Counted from the stretch's first letter, positions 1 through 8,248 are shown. The stretch is 64,000 nucleotides of DNA from Sphingomonas sp. 32-62-10 (GCA_002280555.1 NCEE01000015.1:41251-105250); one strand, 5' to 3'. The notes: generated from the sequence alone by a model not told the origin. Numbers and translations: made by a program.

Positions 1-39
1 TAAGTCCACGCGTCGCGCTTCCCGGCCCTCCTCGTCGCC

Positions 40-74
40 CGACGAACCGAATCAAAATAGCGACGAACCGAGTC
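40..74. repeat. Two 14-bp direct repeats, 21 bp apart
   Basis: CGACGAACCGAATC (40-53) and CGACGAACCGAGTC (61-74) differ at one base and are offset by 21 bp, about two helical turns. Each copy ends in a GANTC site. Phased direct repeats upstream of a gene often bind tandem regulator monomers or dimers. No regulator is assigned. Confidence 0.5.
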
Positions 75-115
75 CCTAATCTGTCATTTACCGTCTTGCG
101 CACTGTCGCGAATGG

Positions 116-131
116 GCACAATCTGTTGTGG
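116..131. promoter_or_regulatory. Candidate NrdR box upstream of nrdA
   Basis: GCACAATCTGTTGTGG matches the NrdR consensus acaCwAtATaTwGtgt at 12 of 16 positions, including both CWA/TWG cores. NrdR represses ribonucleotide reductase operons in most bacteria, and this site lies about 210 bp before nrdA. NrdR boxes usually come as pairs, and I could not find a clear second box, so this remains tentative. Confidence 0.35.
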
Positions 132-341
132 TTGAGTTCGGGGGCGAGCCCAAGCACTGGTAGGATGAGTGCCGCGAGTCCAAATCGCTGCACACCTATT
201 TCACGCTTTCCCACGGGGAGCCACGGCGAGGATGGACACTTTTTGTTCTCCTTCCGGCTCGCCAGATGATAGCATGGGGGTTCACCCCCGATTCGAAGGG
301 CGGGTCGCAAAAAAGCGATTCGCAGCACGGGAGATGAGTCT

Positions 342-2303
342 GTGGATTTTAGAGATGGCCAGGAAGCGACCAACGAGATGGCAACCAGTGTGGCAGGCGA
401 TATGGCAAGCAACCTGATCGAGGCGGCGGCCGCCAATGTAACCGCAGGCGTGGCCGCGACGGTGAAGAAGGCGAAAGCCGCAGCAAAGGTCGATTCCAAG
501 TCGATCCGACCGCAGATCTTCCCGGTGGAGGTCGATCACAGCCGCGATGCGTTGCTCACCGATTTCGGCAAGGAAACGCTGAACGATCGCTATCTGCTGC
601 CGGGCGAAAGCTATCAGGACATGTTCGTGCGTGTGGCATCCGCCTATTCGGATGATGCCGCGCATGCCCAGCGCATCTATGATTACATCTCGAAGCTGTG
701 GTTCATGCCCGCCACGCCTGTGCTGTCGAACGGCGGCACCGGGCGCGGGCTGCCGATCAGCTGCTATCTCAATTCGGTGCCGGACAGCCTTGAGGGCATT
801 GTCGACACCTGGAACGAGAATGTCTGGCTCGCCTCGCGCGGCGGCGGCATTGGCACCTATTGGGGCAATGTGCGCGGCATTGGCGAGCCGGTCGGCCTGA
901 ACGGCAAGACCAGCGGGATCATTCCGTTCGTGCGGGTGATGGATTCGCTGACGCTCGCGATTTCGCAAGGCTCGCTGCGGCGCGGCTCTGCCGCCTGCTA
1001 TCTCGACATCAGCCATCCCGAGATCGAGGAGTTCCTCGAAATCCGCAAACCCTCGGGCGATTTCAACCGCAAGGCGCTGAACCTGCACCACGGCGTGCTG
1101 ATTCCTGACGCGTTCATGGAGGCCGTGCGGGCGGGCGCTGAATGGAACCTCGTCAGCCCCAAGGACGGCTCGGTCCGTGCGACGGTGGATGCGCGCGCAC
1201 TGTTCCAGAAGCTGGTCGAAACCCGGCTGGCAACCGGCGAGCCGTACATCGTGTTCAGCGATCATGTGAACAATGCGATGCCCAAGCATCACCGCGATGT
1301 TGGCCTCAAGGTATCGACGTCGAACCTGTGCTGCGAAATCACGCTACCGACCGGCAAGGACCAGTTCGGCAAGGATCGCACCGCAGTATGCTGCCTGTCG
1401 TCGCTCAACCTGGAAACCTGGGATGAGTGGAAGGACGACAAGGGGTTCATCGAGGACGTCATGCGCTTCCTCGACAATGTGCTGCAGGATTATATCGACC
1501 GCGCCGAACCCGGCATGGCGCGCGCCGCCTATTCGGCGATGCGCGAGCGCTCGGTCGGGCTGGGGGTGATGGGCTTCCACTCCTTCCTGCAGGCGCGCGG
1601 TCTGCCGTTCGAAGGGGCGATGGCGAAGCAGTATAACCTCAAGATCTTCAAGCACATCAAGGCGCAGGTAGACGAGGCATCGATGCAGCTCGCGATCGAG
1701 CGGGGGCCGTGCCCCGATGCCGCCGATCAGGGCGTGATGGAGCGGTTCAGCTGCAAGATGGCGATCGCGCCGACCGCGTCGATCAGCATCATCTGCGGCG
1801 GCGCCTCCGCGTGCATCGAGCCGATCCCCGCGAACATCTATACCCACAAGACGCTGTCGGGCAGCTGGTCGATCAAGAACCCCTATCTCGAAAAGCTGCT
1901 CAACGAGAAATCGAAGAACAGCGATGCGGTGTGGAACTCGATCCTCGAAAAGGGCGGTTCGGTGCAGCATCTCGACTTCCTGAGCCAGGAAGAAAAGGAC
2001 TGCTACAAGACCAGCTTCGAGATCGATCAGCGCTGGCTGCTCGAACTCGCCGCGGATCGCACGCCGTTCATCGATCAGTCGCAGTCGCTCAACCTGTTCA
2101 TCCCGGCCGATGTCGAGAAATGGGATCTGCTGATGCTCCACTTCCGTGCGTGGGAGCTGGGCGTGAAGTCGCTCTATTATCTGCGCTCAAAGAGCATCCA
2201 ACGCGCAGGCTTTGCCGGCGGGGTGGAGGCGGACAACACCCCCGACCTCAAGCAGATCGAGCTTGAGGAAAAGGATTATGATGAGTGTTTGGCTTGTCAG
2301 TAA
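342..2303 (+). CDS. nrdA: Ribonucleoside-diphosphate reductase, large (alpha) subunit, class Ia type
   Basis: Catalytic subunit that reduces ribonucleoside diphosphates to deoxyribonucleotides in the cytoplasm, paired with the NrdB radical subunit encoded 1.6 kb downstream. In the 653-residue frame the active-site group is N328/C330/E332 (SNLCCEI). The redox Cys partners are C141 (ISCYLNS) and probably C350. The radical-transfer Tyr pair is in SLYYLRS, and the C-terminal swinging thiols are C649 and C652 (ECLACQ). A canonical N-terminal ATP-cone is not evident; residues 1-50 are Ala-rich and low complexity. I chose the GTG at 342 because GGGAG sits 8 nt upstream. ATG at 378 (Met13) is a plausible alternative. 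The family assignment is certain, while the start and regulation are not. Confidence 0.96.
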   Translation: MDFRDGQEATNEMATSVAGDMASNLIEAAAANVTAGVAATVKKAKAAAKVDSKSIRPQIFPVEVDHSRDALLTDFGKETLNDRYLLPGESYQDMFVRVASAYSDDAAHAQRIYDYISKLWFMPATPVLSNGGTGRGLPISCYLNSVPDSLEGIVDTWNENVWLASRGGGIGTYWGNVRGIGEPVGLNGKTSGIIPFVRVMDSLTLAISQGSLRRGSAACYLDISHPEIEEFLEIRKPSGDFNRKALNLHHGVLIPDAFMEAVRAGAEWNLVSPKDGSVRATVDARALFQKLVETRLATGEPYIVFSDHVNNAMPKHHRDVGLKVSTSNLCCEITLPTGKDQFGKDRTAVCCLSSLNLETWDEWKDDKGFIEDVMRFLDNVLQDYIDRAEPGMARAAYSAMRERSVGLGVMGFHSFLQARGLPFEGAMAKQYNLKIFKHIKAQVDEASMQLAIERGPCPDAADQGVMERFSCKMAIAPTASISIICGGASACIEPIPANIYTHKTLSGSWSIKNPYLEKLLNEKSKNSDAVWNSILEKGGSVQHLDFLSQEEKDCYKTSFEIDQRWLLELAADRTPFIDQSQSLNLFIPADVEKWDLLMLHFRAWELGVKSLYYLRSKSIQRAGFAGGVEADNTPDLKQIELEEKDYDECLACQ

Positions 2304-2333
2304 TCTGATTGGATCGAGGGGAGGATGGCCGCT

Positions 2334-2750
2334 GTGAAGAATAATGTCGGATGCCTGGCGCTCGCCGTTGGCGGGGGAATTGCTGCACTGCTGCTGCTGC
2401 TGATCGGCTGGCCGCAATACCGCGTCTATTCGCAGCGGCTGGCAGGCGAGGCGGCGCTGGCCGAGGCGCAATCATCGCGTCAGGTCGCGATCCTGGAGGC
2501 ACGCGCCAAGAAGGAAAGCGCGATCTCACTCGCCGAAGCCGAAGTTATCCGGGCCAAGGGCGCGGCGGAATCGAACGCCATCTTGCAGAACAGCCTGGGC
2601 GGTCCCGAGGGGTATCTGCGCTATCTGCAGATCCAGGCGCTGGAGAGCTCAAAGGCGAACCTGATCTATGTCCCGACCGAGGCCGGTTTGCCGGTGACCG
2701 AAGCCCAGCGACTGCGCAACAACGCGCCGACGCAGGACGACAAACAGTAA
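2334..2750 (+). CDS. Small SPFH-tail-like membrane protein
   Basis: 138-residue protein with one N-terminal membrane helix (about residues 8-27, CLALAVGGGIAALLLLLIGW). An Ala/Glu-rich coiled-coil follows, and then the segment YLRYLQIQAL...LIYVPTEAGLPVTEA. That segment resembles the end of SPFH proteins (HflK, prohibitin, stomatin), but the core SPFH domain is missing. GTG at 2334 lies 9 nt after GGGGAGG. An upstream ATG at 2325 sits right against that site and is less likely. It starts 30 nt after nrdA on the same strand, so it is probably cotranscribed. It may be a membrane scaffold remnant or a genuine short family; function is unknown. Confidence 0.75.
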   Translation: MKNNVGCLALAVGGGIAALLLLLIGWPQYRVYSQRLAGEAALAEAQSSRQVAILEARAKKESAISLAEAEVIRAKGAAESNAILQNSLGGPEGYLRYLQIQALESSKANLIYVPTEAGLPVTEAQRLRNNAPTQDDKQ

Positions 2751-2828
2751 ATGAACCGGGCATCGCCCTTTGCTGACGTCTGCCCCCCGCCCGCTCCCGA
2801 TGGGTGCGGCGCGGGGATCAGCCAAAGC

Positions 2829-3077
2829 TCATTTTTCCTCTTCGAACGTCACCGCGACATCGGCATTGGCACTCAGCCGCACCGTGTCACCCTCGACATC
2901 GGCGACGAGGCTGAGCGGGATGAAGTGATGATGGTCGCCATGCGGCCCGCTATGCGTCTTGGTCAGCTGGATACGCTCGCCTTTGACGTGGTCGACCGTG
3001 CCGACCGGCACGCCGTCTGCGCCGATAACGGTCATATGGTCCTTGATGCGGTCCTTGATCGGGTGGTCGTGCGCCAT
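2829..3077 (-). CDS. DUF2171 domain protein
   Basis: 82-residue soluble protein. Its compact repeat HMTVIGADGVPVGTVDHVKG followed by a His-rich loop (HSGPHGDHHHFIPL) is typical of DUF2171, a PRC-barrel-like fold. The family has no defined biochemical role. The start is supported by AAGGAG 8 nt before the ATG. The gene is on the strand opposite the nrdA-nrdB group, so it must have its own promoter in 3078-3157, a region shared with the rightward small membrane cassette. Confidence 0.8.
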   Translation of the reverse strand: MAHDHPIKDRIKDHMTVIGADGVPVGTVDHVKGERIQLTKTHSGPHGDHHHFIPLSLVADVEGDTVRLSANADVAVTFEEEK

Positions 3078-3157
3078 GATCGTTGCTCCTTGATGATGCC
3101 CCCTGAACGCGTGGCCATGCGTTTCGATGCATGCCCATCCCGTTTGAGGAACTGATC

Positions 3158-3472
3158 ATGCCCCACACCCTGCGCGCGCCCATCCTGCTGCTACCTCTGA
3201 TACTCGCACTCGCGGCGTGCGCACAGCAGGCGAGCAGCGCTGTCGCGCCCGACGCCCCCGGTTTTCTGCTCGGGCTGTGGCACGGCTTCATCTTCCCGGT
3301 CGCGGCGATCCTGTCGTTCTTCGTGCCCGACATTGCCGTTTATGCCGTGCCAAACAATGGCGGCTGGTATGATTTTGGCTATTTCATCGGCATCGTCTTT
3401 CTCGGCGTCGGATCGAACCGCACCCGCAAGGTCTATGTCGACCGCACCGTCATCCGGCGGGAACGCGCATGA
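3158..3472 (+). CDS. Small lipoprotein-like membrane protein, first of a three-gene cassette
   Basis: 104 residues. The N-terminus ends in a lipobox (LALAACAQ), followed by a hydrophobic segment (GFLLGLWHGFIFPVAAILSF) and a second one (WYDFGYFIGIVFLGVG). The tail is basic. I chose ATG 3158 because GAGGA lies 7 nt upstream; an in-frame ATG at 3131 would place the signal sequence internally. The stop overlaps the next start (ATGA), which indicates translational coupling. It looks like a conserved but uncharacterised envelope protein. Its function may involve the two tiny membrane proteins that follow. Confidence 0.75.
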   Translation: MPHTLRAPILLLPLILALAACAQQASSAVAPDAPGFLLGLWHGFIFPVAAILSFFVPDIAVYAVPNNGGWYDFGYFIGIVFLGVGSNRTRKVYVDRTVIRRERA

Positions 3473-3681
3473 CCCGCGCGCTCTCATTCTTCACCCCGCC
3501 CGTCATCATGGCGCTCGTCGCCAGCGTGGCGGGTCTATTGGCCGTATTCGTGGCTACCCGGTCCGGGGCTACCGAACAGGGTCGCTATGCCAAGCGCATC
3601 GTTGGCACGATGCTCGCGGCACTCGCCCTGATATTAGGCGGTTTTGCCTATGCCCTTTGGACCTGGAGTAATTCGTTTTGA
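3469..3681 (+). CDS. 70-residue membrane protein, second of the cassette
   Basis: Two predicted transmembrane helices, at about residues 9-29 and 44-66, joined by a short polar loop (TRSGATEQGRYAKR). ATG at 3469 overlaps the preceding stop by 4 nt. It overlaps the following TTG start, so it is read in a coupled chain. I recognise no named family. The topology and size suggest a subunit of a small membrane complex with its neighbours, which is inference only. Confidence 0.7.
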   Translation: MTRALSFFTPPVIMALVASVAGLLAVFVATRSGATEQGRYAKRIVGTMLAALALILGGFAYALWTWSNSF

Positions 3682-3890
3682 CTAATGCATTTGATCTGTT
3701 CGGCGTCATCATCGGCCTCAACATCATCTATGGTGGCTGGGTGGTCGGCTTTGTCGCCGGTTCGCCCAAGGGCTTATCCTCGGGCAAGACCGAAGAACCA
3801 GCCGACCGCACCGGCCGCCGCACGATGGGCTTTGGCCTGATCGCGCTGGGCGCCGCCTACACCCTGTTCAGCCTGTACCGATTGCTCTGA
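3678..3890 (+). CDS. 70-residue membrane protein with TTG start, third of the cassette
   Basis: Two hydrophobic helices (about residues 6-27 and 50-69) flank a polar basic loop rich in Lys, Thr and Arg. TTG at 3678 has a GGAG site at 3665-3668, 9 nt upstream, and overlaps the preceding stop, which supports this rare start. The gene ends 37 nt before nrdB, so readthrough into nrdB is likely. No known family is recognised. Confidence 0.65.
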   Translation: MTNAFDLFGVIIGLNIIYGGWVVGFVAGSPKGLSSGKTEEPADRTGRRTMGFGLIALGAAYTLFSLYRLL

Positions 3891-3927
3891 ATTTCGTCCC
3901 GTTTATCTGTAGAAGAAAGTCCCGCCC

Positions 3928-4983
3928 ATGTCCCTTCTTGAAGCCCGCAAAGCCTATAAGCCCTTCGAATATCCCTGGGCTTATGAGTTCTGGAAGCGTC
4001 AGCAGCAGATCCACTGGATGCCAGAGGAAGTGCCGTTGGGCGAGGATTGCCGCGACTGGGCGCAGAAAATCTCGGATCATGAGCGCAATTTGCTGACGCA
4101 GATTTTCCGCTTCTTCACCCAGGCCGATATCGAGGTGCAGGATTGCTACCACGAGAAATATGGCCGCGTATTCAAGCCAACCGAAGTCAAGATGATGCTG
4201 ACCGCGTTCAGCAACATGGAAACGGTGCACATCGCCGCGTACAGCCATCTGCTCGACACGATCGGCATGCCCGAAAGCGAATATGGCGCCTTCCTCGAAT
4301 ATAGCGAGATGAAGGACAAGCACGATTATCTGCAGAATTTCGGCGTCGACAATGATGCCGATATCGCGCGGACGCTCGCGATGTTCGGTGGCTTTACCGA
4401 GGGGCTTCAGCTGTTCGCGAGCTTTGCCATGCTGATGAACTTCCCGCGCTTCAACAAAATGAAGGGCATGGGCCAGATCGTCAGCTGGTCAGTCCGCGAC
4501 GAAAGCCTGCACTGCGAAGGCATCATCCATCTCTATCACGCTTTCGTGAAGGAGCGGCAGTGCCTGACCAAGGCCGTGAAGGACGACATCATGGACGTCT
4601 GCCAGACGACCGTGCGGCTGGAGGACGCCTTTATCGATCTCGCCTTCGAACAGGGCCCGGTCCACGGCATGACGCCCAAGGAGATCAAGAAATATATCCG
4701 CTACATCGCCGACTGGCGCCTCGCCCAGCTCGACCTGAAGCCGATCTACATGATCGAGGAACACCCCCTCCCCTGGCTCGCCCCGCTGCTCAACGGCGTG
4801 GAGCACGCCAACTTCTTCGAACAGCGCGCGACGGAATATTCGAAGGGCGCGACGCGCGGGAACTGGAACGACGTGTGGGACAGCTTCGACAAGCGTCAGA
4901 AGGCGAAGGTTACGCCTGCGGCAATCGCGAATGAGGATGGCGGGGACGATATGTTCTCGCGGGCCGGGGTGGCGGCGGAGTAA
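3928..4983 (+). CDS. nrdB: Ribonucleoside-diphosphate reductase, small (beta) subunit
   Basis: Diiron-tyrosyl radical subunit of class I ribonucleotide reductase, 351 residues. Metal ligands are visible at D67, E98, H101, E158, E192 and H195. The radical Tyr is Y105 in METVHIAAYSHLL, with the usual E-x2-H-x3-Y spacing. The C-terminal tail (GGDDMFSRAG) should dock in NrdA. It follows the three small membrane genes by 37 nt and lies 1.6 kb from nrdA, an unusually long separation for partner subunits. All key residues are present. Confidence 0.97.
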   Translation: MSLLEARKAYKPFEYPWAYEFWKRQQQIHWMPEEVPLGEDCRDWAQKISDHERNLLTQIFRFFTQADIEVQDCYHEKYGRVFKPTEVKMMLTAFSNMETVHIAAYSHLLDTIGMPESEYGAFLEYSEMKDKHDYLQNFGVDNDADIARTLAMFGGFTEGLQLFASFAMLMNFPRFNKMKGMGQIVSWSVRDESLHCEGIIHLYHAFVKERQCLTKAVKDDIMDVCQTTVRLEDAFIDLAFEQGPVHGMTPKEIKKYIRYIADWRLAQLDLKPIYMIEEHPLPWLAPLLNGVEHANFFEQRATEYSKGATRGNWNDVWDSFDKRQKAKVTPAAIANEDGGDDMFSRAGVAAE

Positions 4984-4997
4984 GTCGGGTGAGGTCG

Positions 4998-5050
4998 CCC
5001 GGTCATCGGGCAACTTCATCGACCTTTCGTTTCAGCCATTTTTAAAAATG
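4998..5050 (+). terminator. Possible terminator region after nrdB
   Basis: Just after the nrdB stop is a short hairpin, GCCCG-GTCAT-CGGGC at about 4998-5012. About 25 nt further is the AT palindrome CATTTTTAAAAATG at about 5037-5050. Neither alone is a textbook intrinsic terminator, because the hairpin is short and lacks an adjacent T run. Together they are the only termination-like signals between convergent nrdB and the cytochrome gene. Confidence 0.3.
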
Positions 5051-5161
5051 CGGGTCCTGCCTCGATAGCTGCCGCCGTCAGAGCGAGACGCAAAATGGGG
5101 TAGTGCCGTTAGATTATATGTCCGGAAGTCGATCCGATCGCCTGCCGAACCCCTCTATTGA

Positions 5162-5650
5162 TTACTGTCTATTTTTTACGTCCTCGGCCCGGTACTTGAT
5201 GTGACATGCTGCGCAGCTGCCCTTAAGCGAGTCCCACTGTGCGGGCAGAGCGGCGGCGTTGCCCGCTTTGGCGAGCGCAGCGAGCTTGTCAGCGGCGGCA
5301 GCCATGTCGGTGGCACGGGCTTCGAAGGCGGTGCCATCGCTCCAGATTGTCGGCAGCGCCTTTGATGCCGGTCCGTCGCTATGCGCCGGGAACATGCTTG
5401 GGATCGCCTTGCCCCAGGCGGCGATGGCGCTGGCGGGCAGCACCAGCGTCTTGGGGTCATCGCCACGCGTGATTGCCGCCTTCAAGCCTACAAAGCTCGC
5501 CAGTGTGAGTTTAAACGCCGCCTGCCGGCCGGCGATGATGGCGCTATGTCCATCCCTGGCCATTTCGGTTTCGGCACGATCACGGGGCCCGGCGGAAGCC
5601 CCGCTGGCGATGGAGACAAGCAACGCGGCAATCATCGGGGTGGCGCGCAT
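5162..5650 (-). CDS. Cytochrome c' / class II cytochrome c
   Basis: 162-residue periplasmic haem protein. A signal peptide (residues 1-20, cut after SGASA) precedes a four-helix-bundle sequence. The haem motif is near the C-terminus: C146-A-A-C149-H150, followed by IKYRAED, which is the class II arrangement. Members include cytochrome c' and c556, acting in electron transfer or gas binding; the axial state cannot be told here. The start at 5650 is supported by GGGAGAG just upstream. It stands alone, convergent with nrdB. Confidence 0.9.
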   Translation of the reverse strand: MRATPMIAALLVSIASGASAGPRDRAETEMARDGHSAIIAGRQAAFKLTLASFVGLKAAITRGDDPKTLVLPASAIAAWGKAIPSMFPAHSDGPASKALPTIWSDGTAFEARATDMAAAADKLAALAKAGNAAALPAQWDSLKGSCAACHIKYRAEDVKNRQ

Positions 5651-5779
5651 TATTTCTCTCCCGGATCCAATCGTTGGAATCAGGCTACGCCGCTCCCCGA
5701 TCGGTATCAACCCGACGCGCGACACTCGCGACCGGCCGCTTCGTCCGGGACGCTGGAACCAACTCGATCGGGCGCTAAA

Positions 5780-6130
5780 TCAATCGGCGTTTTCATCCTC
5801 TTCGCCCTGTTCGACGGGTTCATCATCATCGTCGAGGTCATCCACGTCGTCATCGTCGTCGTCGTCGTCGCTATCGTCGTCTTCCTCATCGGGTTCTTCG
5901 GGGTCGGCTATGCCATCACTGGCGCTTTCCTCGACCTCGATCGGCTCGAGCCCCCCACCCTCTTCATCGCCGCCCAGATCGGGGGCGAGATCGGTCAGGA
6001 TCGTCCCGTCGCTCGGGCCGCCGCCGGTCGCCTCGAGGATTTCGGCGCGCTGGCTCTCGTCATAGCCATCCTCATCATAGCCATCATCGCCCGTGCCGCC
6101 GGCCGGTTTTTGCATGCCACCGCTAACCAT
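5780..6130 (-). CDS. Highly acidic low-complexity protein
   Basis: 116 residues in total. The N-terminal half has the tandem GDDGYDEDGYDESQ and a more ordered segment (AEILEATGGGPSDGTILTDL). The C-terminal ~45 residues are almost all Asp/Glu, encoded by GTC/ATC-type triplet runs visible on the plus strand at about 5845-5895. I place the start at 6130, where GGGAG lies 8 nt upstream. The long upstream frame is not needed. No enzyme motif is present. Acidic tails of this kind often bind basic proteins or metal ions, but the function is unknown. Confidence 0.65.
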   Translation of the reverse strand: MVSGGMQKPAGGTGDDGYDEDGYDESQRAEILEATGGGPSDGTILTDLAPDLGGDEEGGGLEPIEVEESASDGIADPEEPDEEDDDSDDDDDDDDVDDLDDDDEPVEQGEEDENAD

Positions 6131-6254
6131 TGCCTGCTCTCCCGAAAATGACTGCGTGGAAGGGATGTGAAGAATGCAGCCGTTCAGGAAACCAACGGCG
6201 GGCGACGGCGCTTGTTCCGTTGGCCCCCTCTCAATTCGGCGCTCTATTCGGCGC

Positions 6255-7496
6255 TCAGCTCGGGCGGAACATCCGTCCGCGCTCAACCACCGCCACGATT
6301 GCCAGCGCGACAAGGCCGAGCGTCAGGAAACCGATATAGAGCGGCACCGTGGTGCCATCGAATGCGCGGCCGATCACCAGGCCCATGAACGCGCCAATCG
6401 TCACGGTGATGAAGCCCTGCACGCTGGAGGCGGTGCCAGCGATGCCGCCCATATTCTCCATCGCCATCGACGAGAAATTGGCGGTCGCCAGCCCGAAACA
6501 CGCCATCGCCAGCGCCTGCAGAATGGCAAAGCTGTAGATCGATTCAGCCCCCGCCAGCGCAATCGCCAGATGCACGGCCGACACGATGATCAGCCCCACC
6601 AGTGCCGTATGCGAGATGCGGCGCGTGCCGATGCGCATCACGATCCGCGAATTGAGCAGGTTCGCCAGCGCCATCATCCCCGCCACCGCGATGAAAACCC
6701 AAACCAGCAACCAATCATCCCCGGTCAGCACATGGACGATCTGCTGCACCGAGTTGATAAAACCATAAAGCCCGCCCAGCAAAGCGGTTGCCGCCAGGGT
6801 GTAGCCTATCGAGAAGCGATCGGTGAGGGTCTGCCGCCAGCCGGACCAGAGGCGCGCCAGCGAGATCGGCACCTGATTTTCGGGCCGCAGCGTTTCGGGC
6901 ATGCGCCACACGAACCAGGCGAGGATCGCCGCCGAGATGGCTGCGATCATCACGAAAATCAGCCGCCACGATCCAAAGAACAGGATGACCTGGCCGACAC
7001 TGGGGGCGAGCACCGGGGCGGCCATGAATACCATGAAGGCAAGGCTCATCACCCGGGCCATGGCGCGCCCCGAGTAGCAATCGCGCACCAGCGCCACCGT
7101 CACCACCCGCGACGCCGCAATGGCGAGCCCGGCGGTGAACCGCGCCACCAGCAACAAGGTAAAGCTGCTCGACGTCGCGGCGATCAGATTGGCGATCACA
7201 TAGGCCGCAAGCGCAAACACCAGCACCGGCCGCCGCCCATAGCGATCCGCGAGCGGGCCATGGACCAGCTGGGCGATGCCAAAGCCGAACAGGAACATGC
7301 CGATCACCAACTGGCGATCATTCTCCACACTGACACGAAGCGCATCGCCAATCGCGGGCAAGGCGGGCAGCATCGCATCGATGCCGAGTGCGGTCAGCGC
7401 CATCAGCGACGCGACCAGTGCCACGAATTCGGCAAAACCGATCGGCGGGTTGGCGGGGGCGATCACGGGCTGGGGCGCATTCATGCGCGCGGCCAT
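6255..7496 (-). CDS. MFS drug-resistance transporter, Bcr/CflA type
   Basis: 413 residues with twelve predicted membrane helices. The loop 2-3 signature GPLADRYGRRPVLV and motif C-like APVLAPSVGQ mark the DHA1 antiporter group, subfamily Bcr/CflA. Such proteins export drugs or metabolites by proton exchange across the inner membrane. Start choices are Met at 7565, 7496 or 7484. I prefer 7496 (GGGGA 6 nt upstream), which matches normal family length. It is divergent from the lipoprotein gene at 7608. The substrate cannot be predicted. Confidence 0.88.
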   Translation of the reverse strand: MAARMNAPQPVIAPANPPIGFAEFVALVASLMALTALGIDAMLPALPAIGDALRVSVENDRQLVIGMFLFGFGIAQLVHGPLADRYGRRPVLVFALAAYVIANLIAATSSSFTLLLVARFTAGLAIAASRVVTVALVRDCYSGRAMARVMSLAFMVFMAAPVLAPSVGQVILFFGSWRLIFVMIAAISAAILAWFVWRMPETLRPENQVPISLARLWSGWRQTLTDRFSIGYTLAATALLGGLYGFINSVQQIVHVLTGDDWLLVWVFIAVAGMMALANLLNSRIVMRIGTRRISHTALVGLIIVSAVHLAIALAGAESIYSFAILQALAMACFGLATANFSSMAMENMGGIAGTASSVQGFITVTIGAFMGLVIGRAFDGTTVPLYIGFLTLGLVALAIVAVVERGRMFRPS

Positions 7497-7607
7497 GCCC
7501 GATCCCCGCGCTATGGTCGACCCCGCCCGGGGCACAAGCCTTCGATATATTGACGGATCGGCCATTGCCTGTGTATTATAAGATCAACACACCGAGGGAG
7601 ACTGACG

Positions 7608-8141
7608 ATGCGTGGATCGATGATGGTATTTGCCCTGTTGGTTCCGCTCACCCTGCCGCTGGCGGGCTGTAGCAGCGACAAGGAAGGCACCACGATCACC
7701 TTCAACGCGACCGATAATGACGAGGATGGCGAGGGCAATGTCGCGGCTGGCGTTGACGGCAAGAGCGGTGAGGTCTCGATCAAGGCACCCGGCTTTTCGG
7801 GCAAGTTCACACTCCCCAAGCTGACGTTGGGCGGCGGTGATATCGACCTAAATGGGGTGAAACTCTATCCCGGTTCGACCGTCACGACGATGAACATCAA
7901 CGCCAAGGCGGGCAAGGAAGGTGAAAAGGACAACGATAGCGTCCGCATCGTGTTTGATAGCCCGGCCACCCCCGAAAAGGTGCTCGATTACTATGCTGAA
8001 AATCTTGGCAAGGCCGAATTCACGCTCACCCGCAAGGGCGACATGCTGACGGGCACTGATGATGAGAAGAAGCCCTTCTCGCTTGAGGTAAAGCCTGCCG
8101 CAAACGGACATTCGACCGGCACGATCAAAGCGGGGGGCTGA
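7608..8141 (+). CDS. Predicted lipoprotein, paralogue A
   Basis: 177 residues. The signal peptide ends in the lipobox LPLAGC (Cys21), so it should be a lipid-anchored envelope protein. An acidic linker and a glycine-rich strand region follow. The C-terminal domain (about 85-177) contains LYPGSTV, VFDSPATPEKVLDYY and KPAANGHSTGTI. The same three motifs occur in the next gene, so the two form a tandem pair. GAGGGAG precedes the ATG. I recognise no enzyme residues, and the function is unknown. Confidence 0.8.
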   Translation: MRGSMMVFALLVPLTLPLAGCSSDKEGTTITFNATDNDEDGEGNVAAGVDGKSGEVSIKAPGFSGKFTLPKLTLGGGDIDLNGVKLYPGSTVTTMNINAKAGKEGEKDNDSVRIVFDSPATPEKVLDYYAENLGKAEFTLTRKGDMLTGTDDEKKPFSLEVKPAANGHSTGTIKAGG

Positions 8142-8248
8142 TCGGTCGCGGCGCGGTATCGTCCTTCATCGGTGCGCTACACGGGCAGTGCTTGACCCCA
8201 CGGCGAGGCGGTTCCTTTTAGCGAGGAGCAAAAGCGCTGGAGGCTGGC

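Larger units (their letters stand above)
1..341. other. nrdA upstream region, no gene seen
   Basis: I see no convincing gene here. An 82-codon frame overlapping nrdA lacks a good ribosome site and family resemblance. The stretch holds a 14-bp direct repeat (40-53 and 61-74), an NrdR-box-like palindrome (116-131) and six GANTC sites (49, 70, 176, 290, 317, 336). It also has a GGGGG-TTCA-CCCCC dyad at about 276-289. It is most simply the promoter and leader of nrdA. Confidence 0.6.

Noticed and set aside
169..417. 82-codon frame upstream of and overlapping nrdA
   Set aside because: Weak ribosome site, no family resemblance, overlaps nrdA, which explains the region better.
3131..3157. Earlier start for the first small membrane gene
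   Set aside because: It would bury the signal peptide and lacks the GAGGA spacing seen for ATG 3158.
6174..7553. Long 459-codon frame opposite the MFS transporter
   Set aside because: His/Arg/Gln-rich antisense composition typical of a GC-rich shadow. The MFS gene on the other strand has clear motifs.
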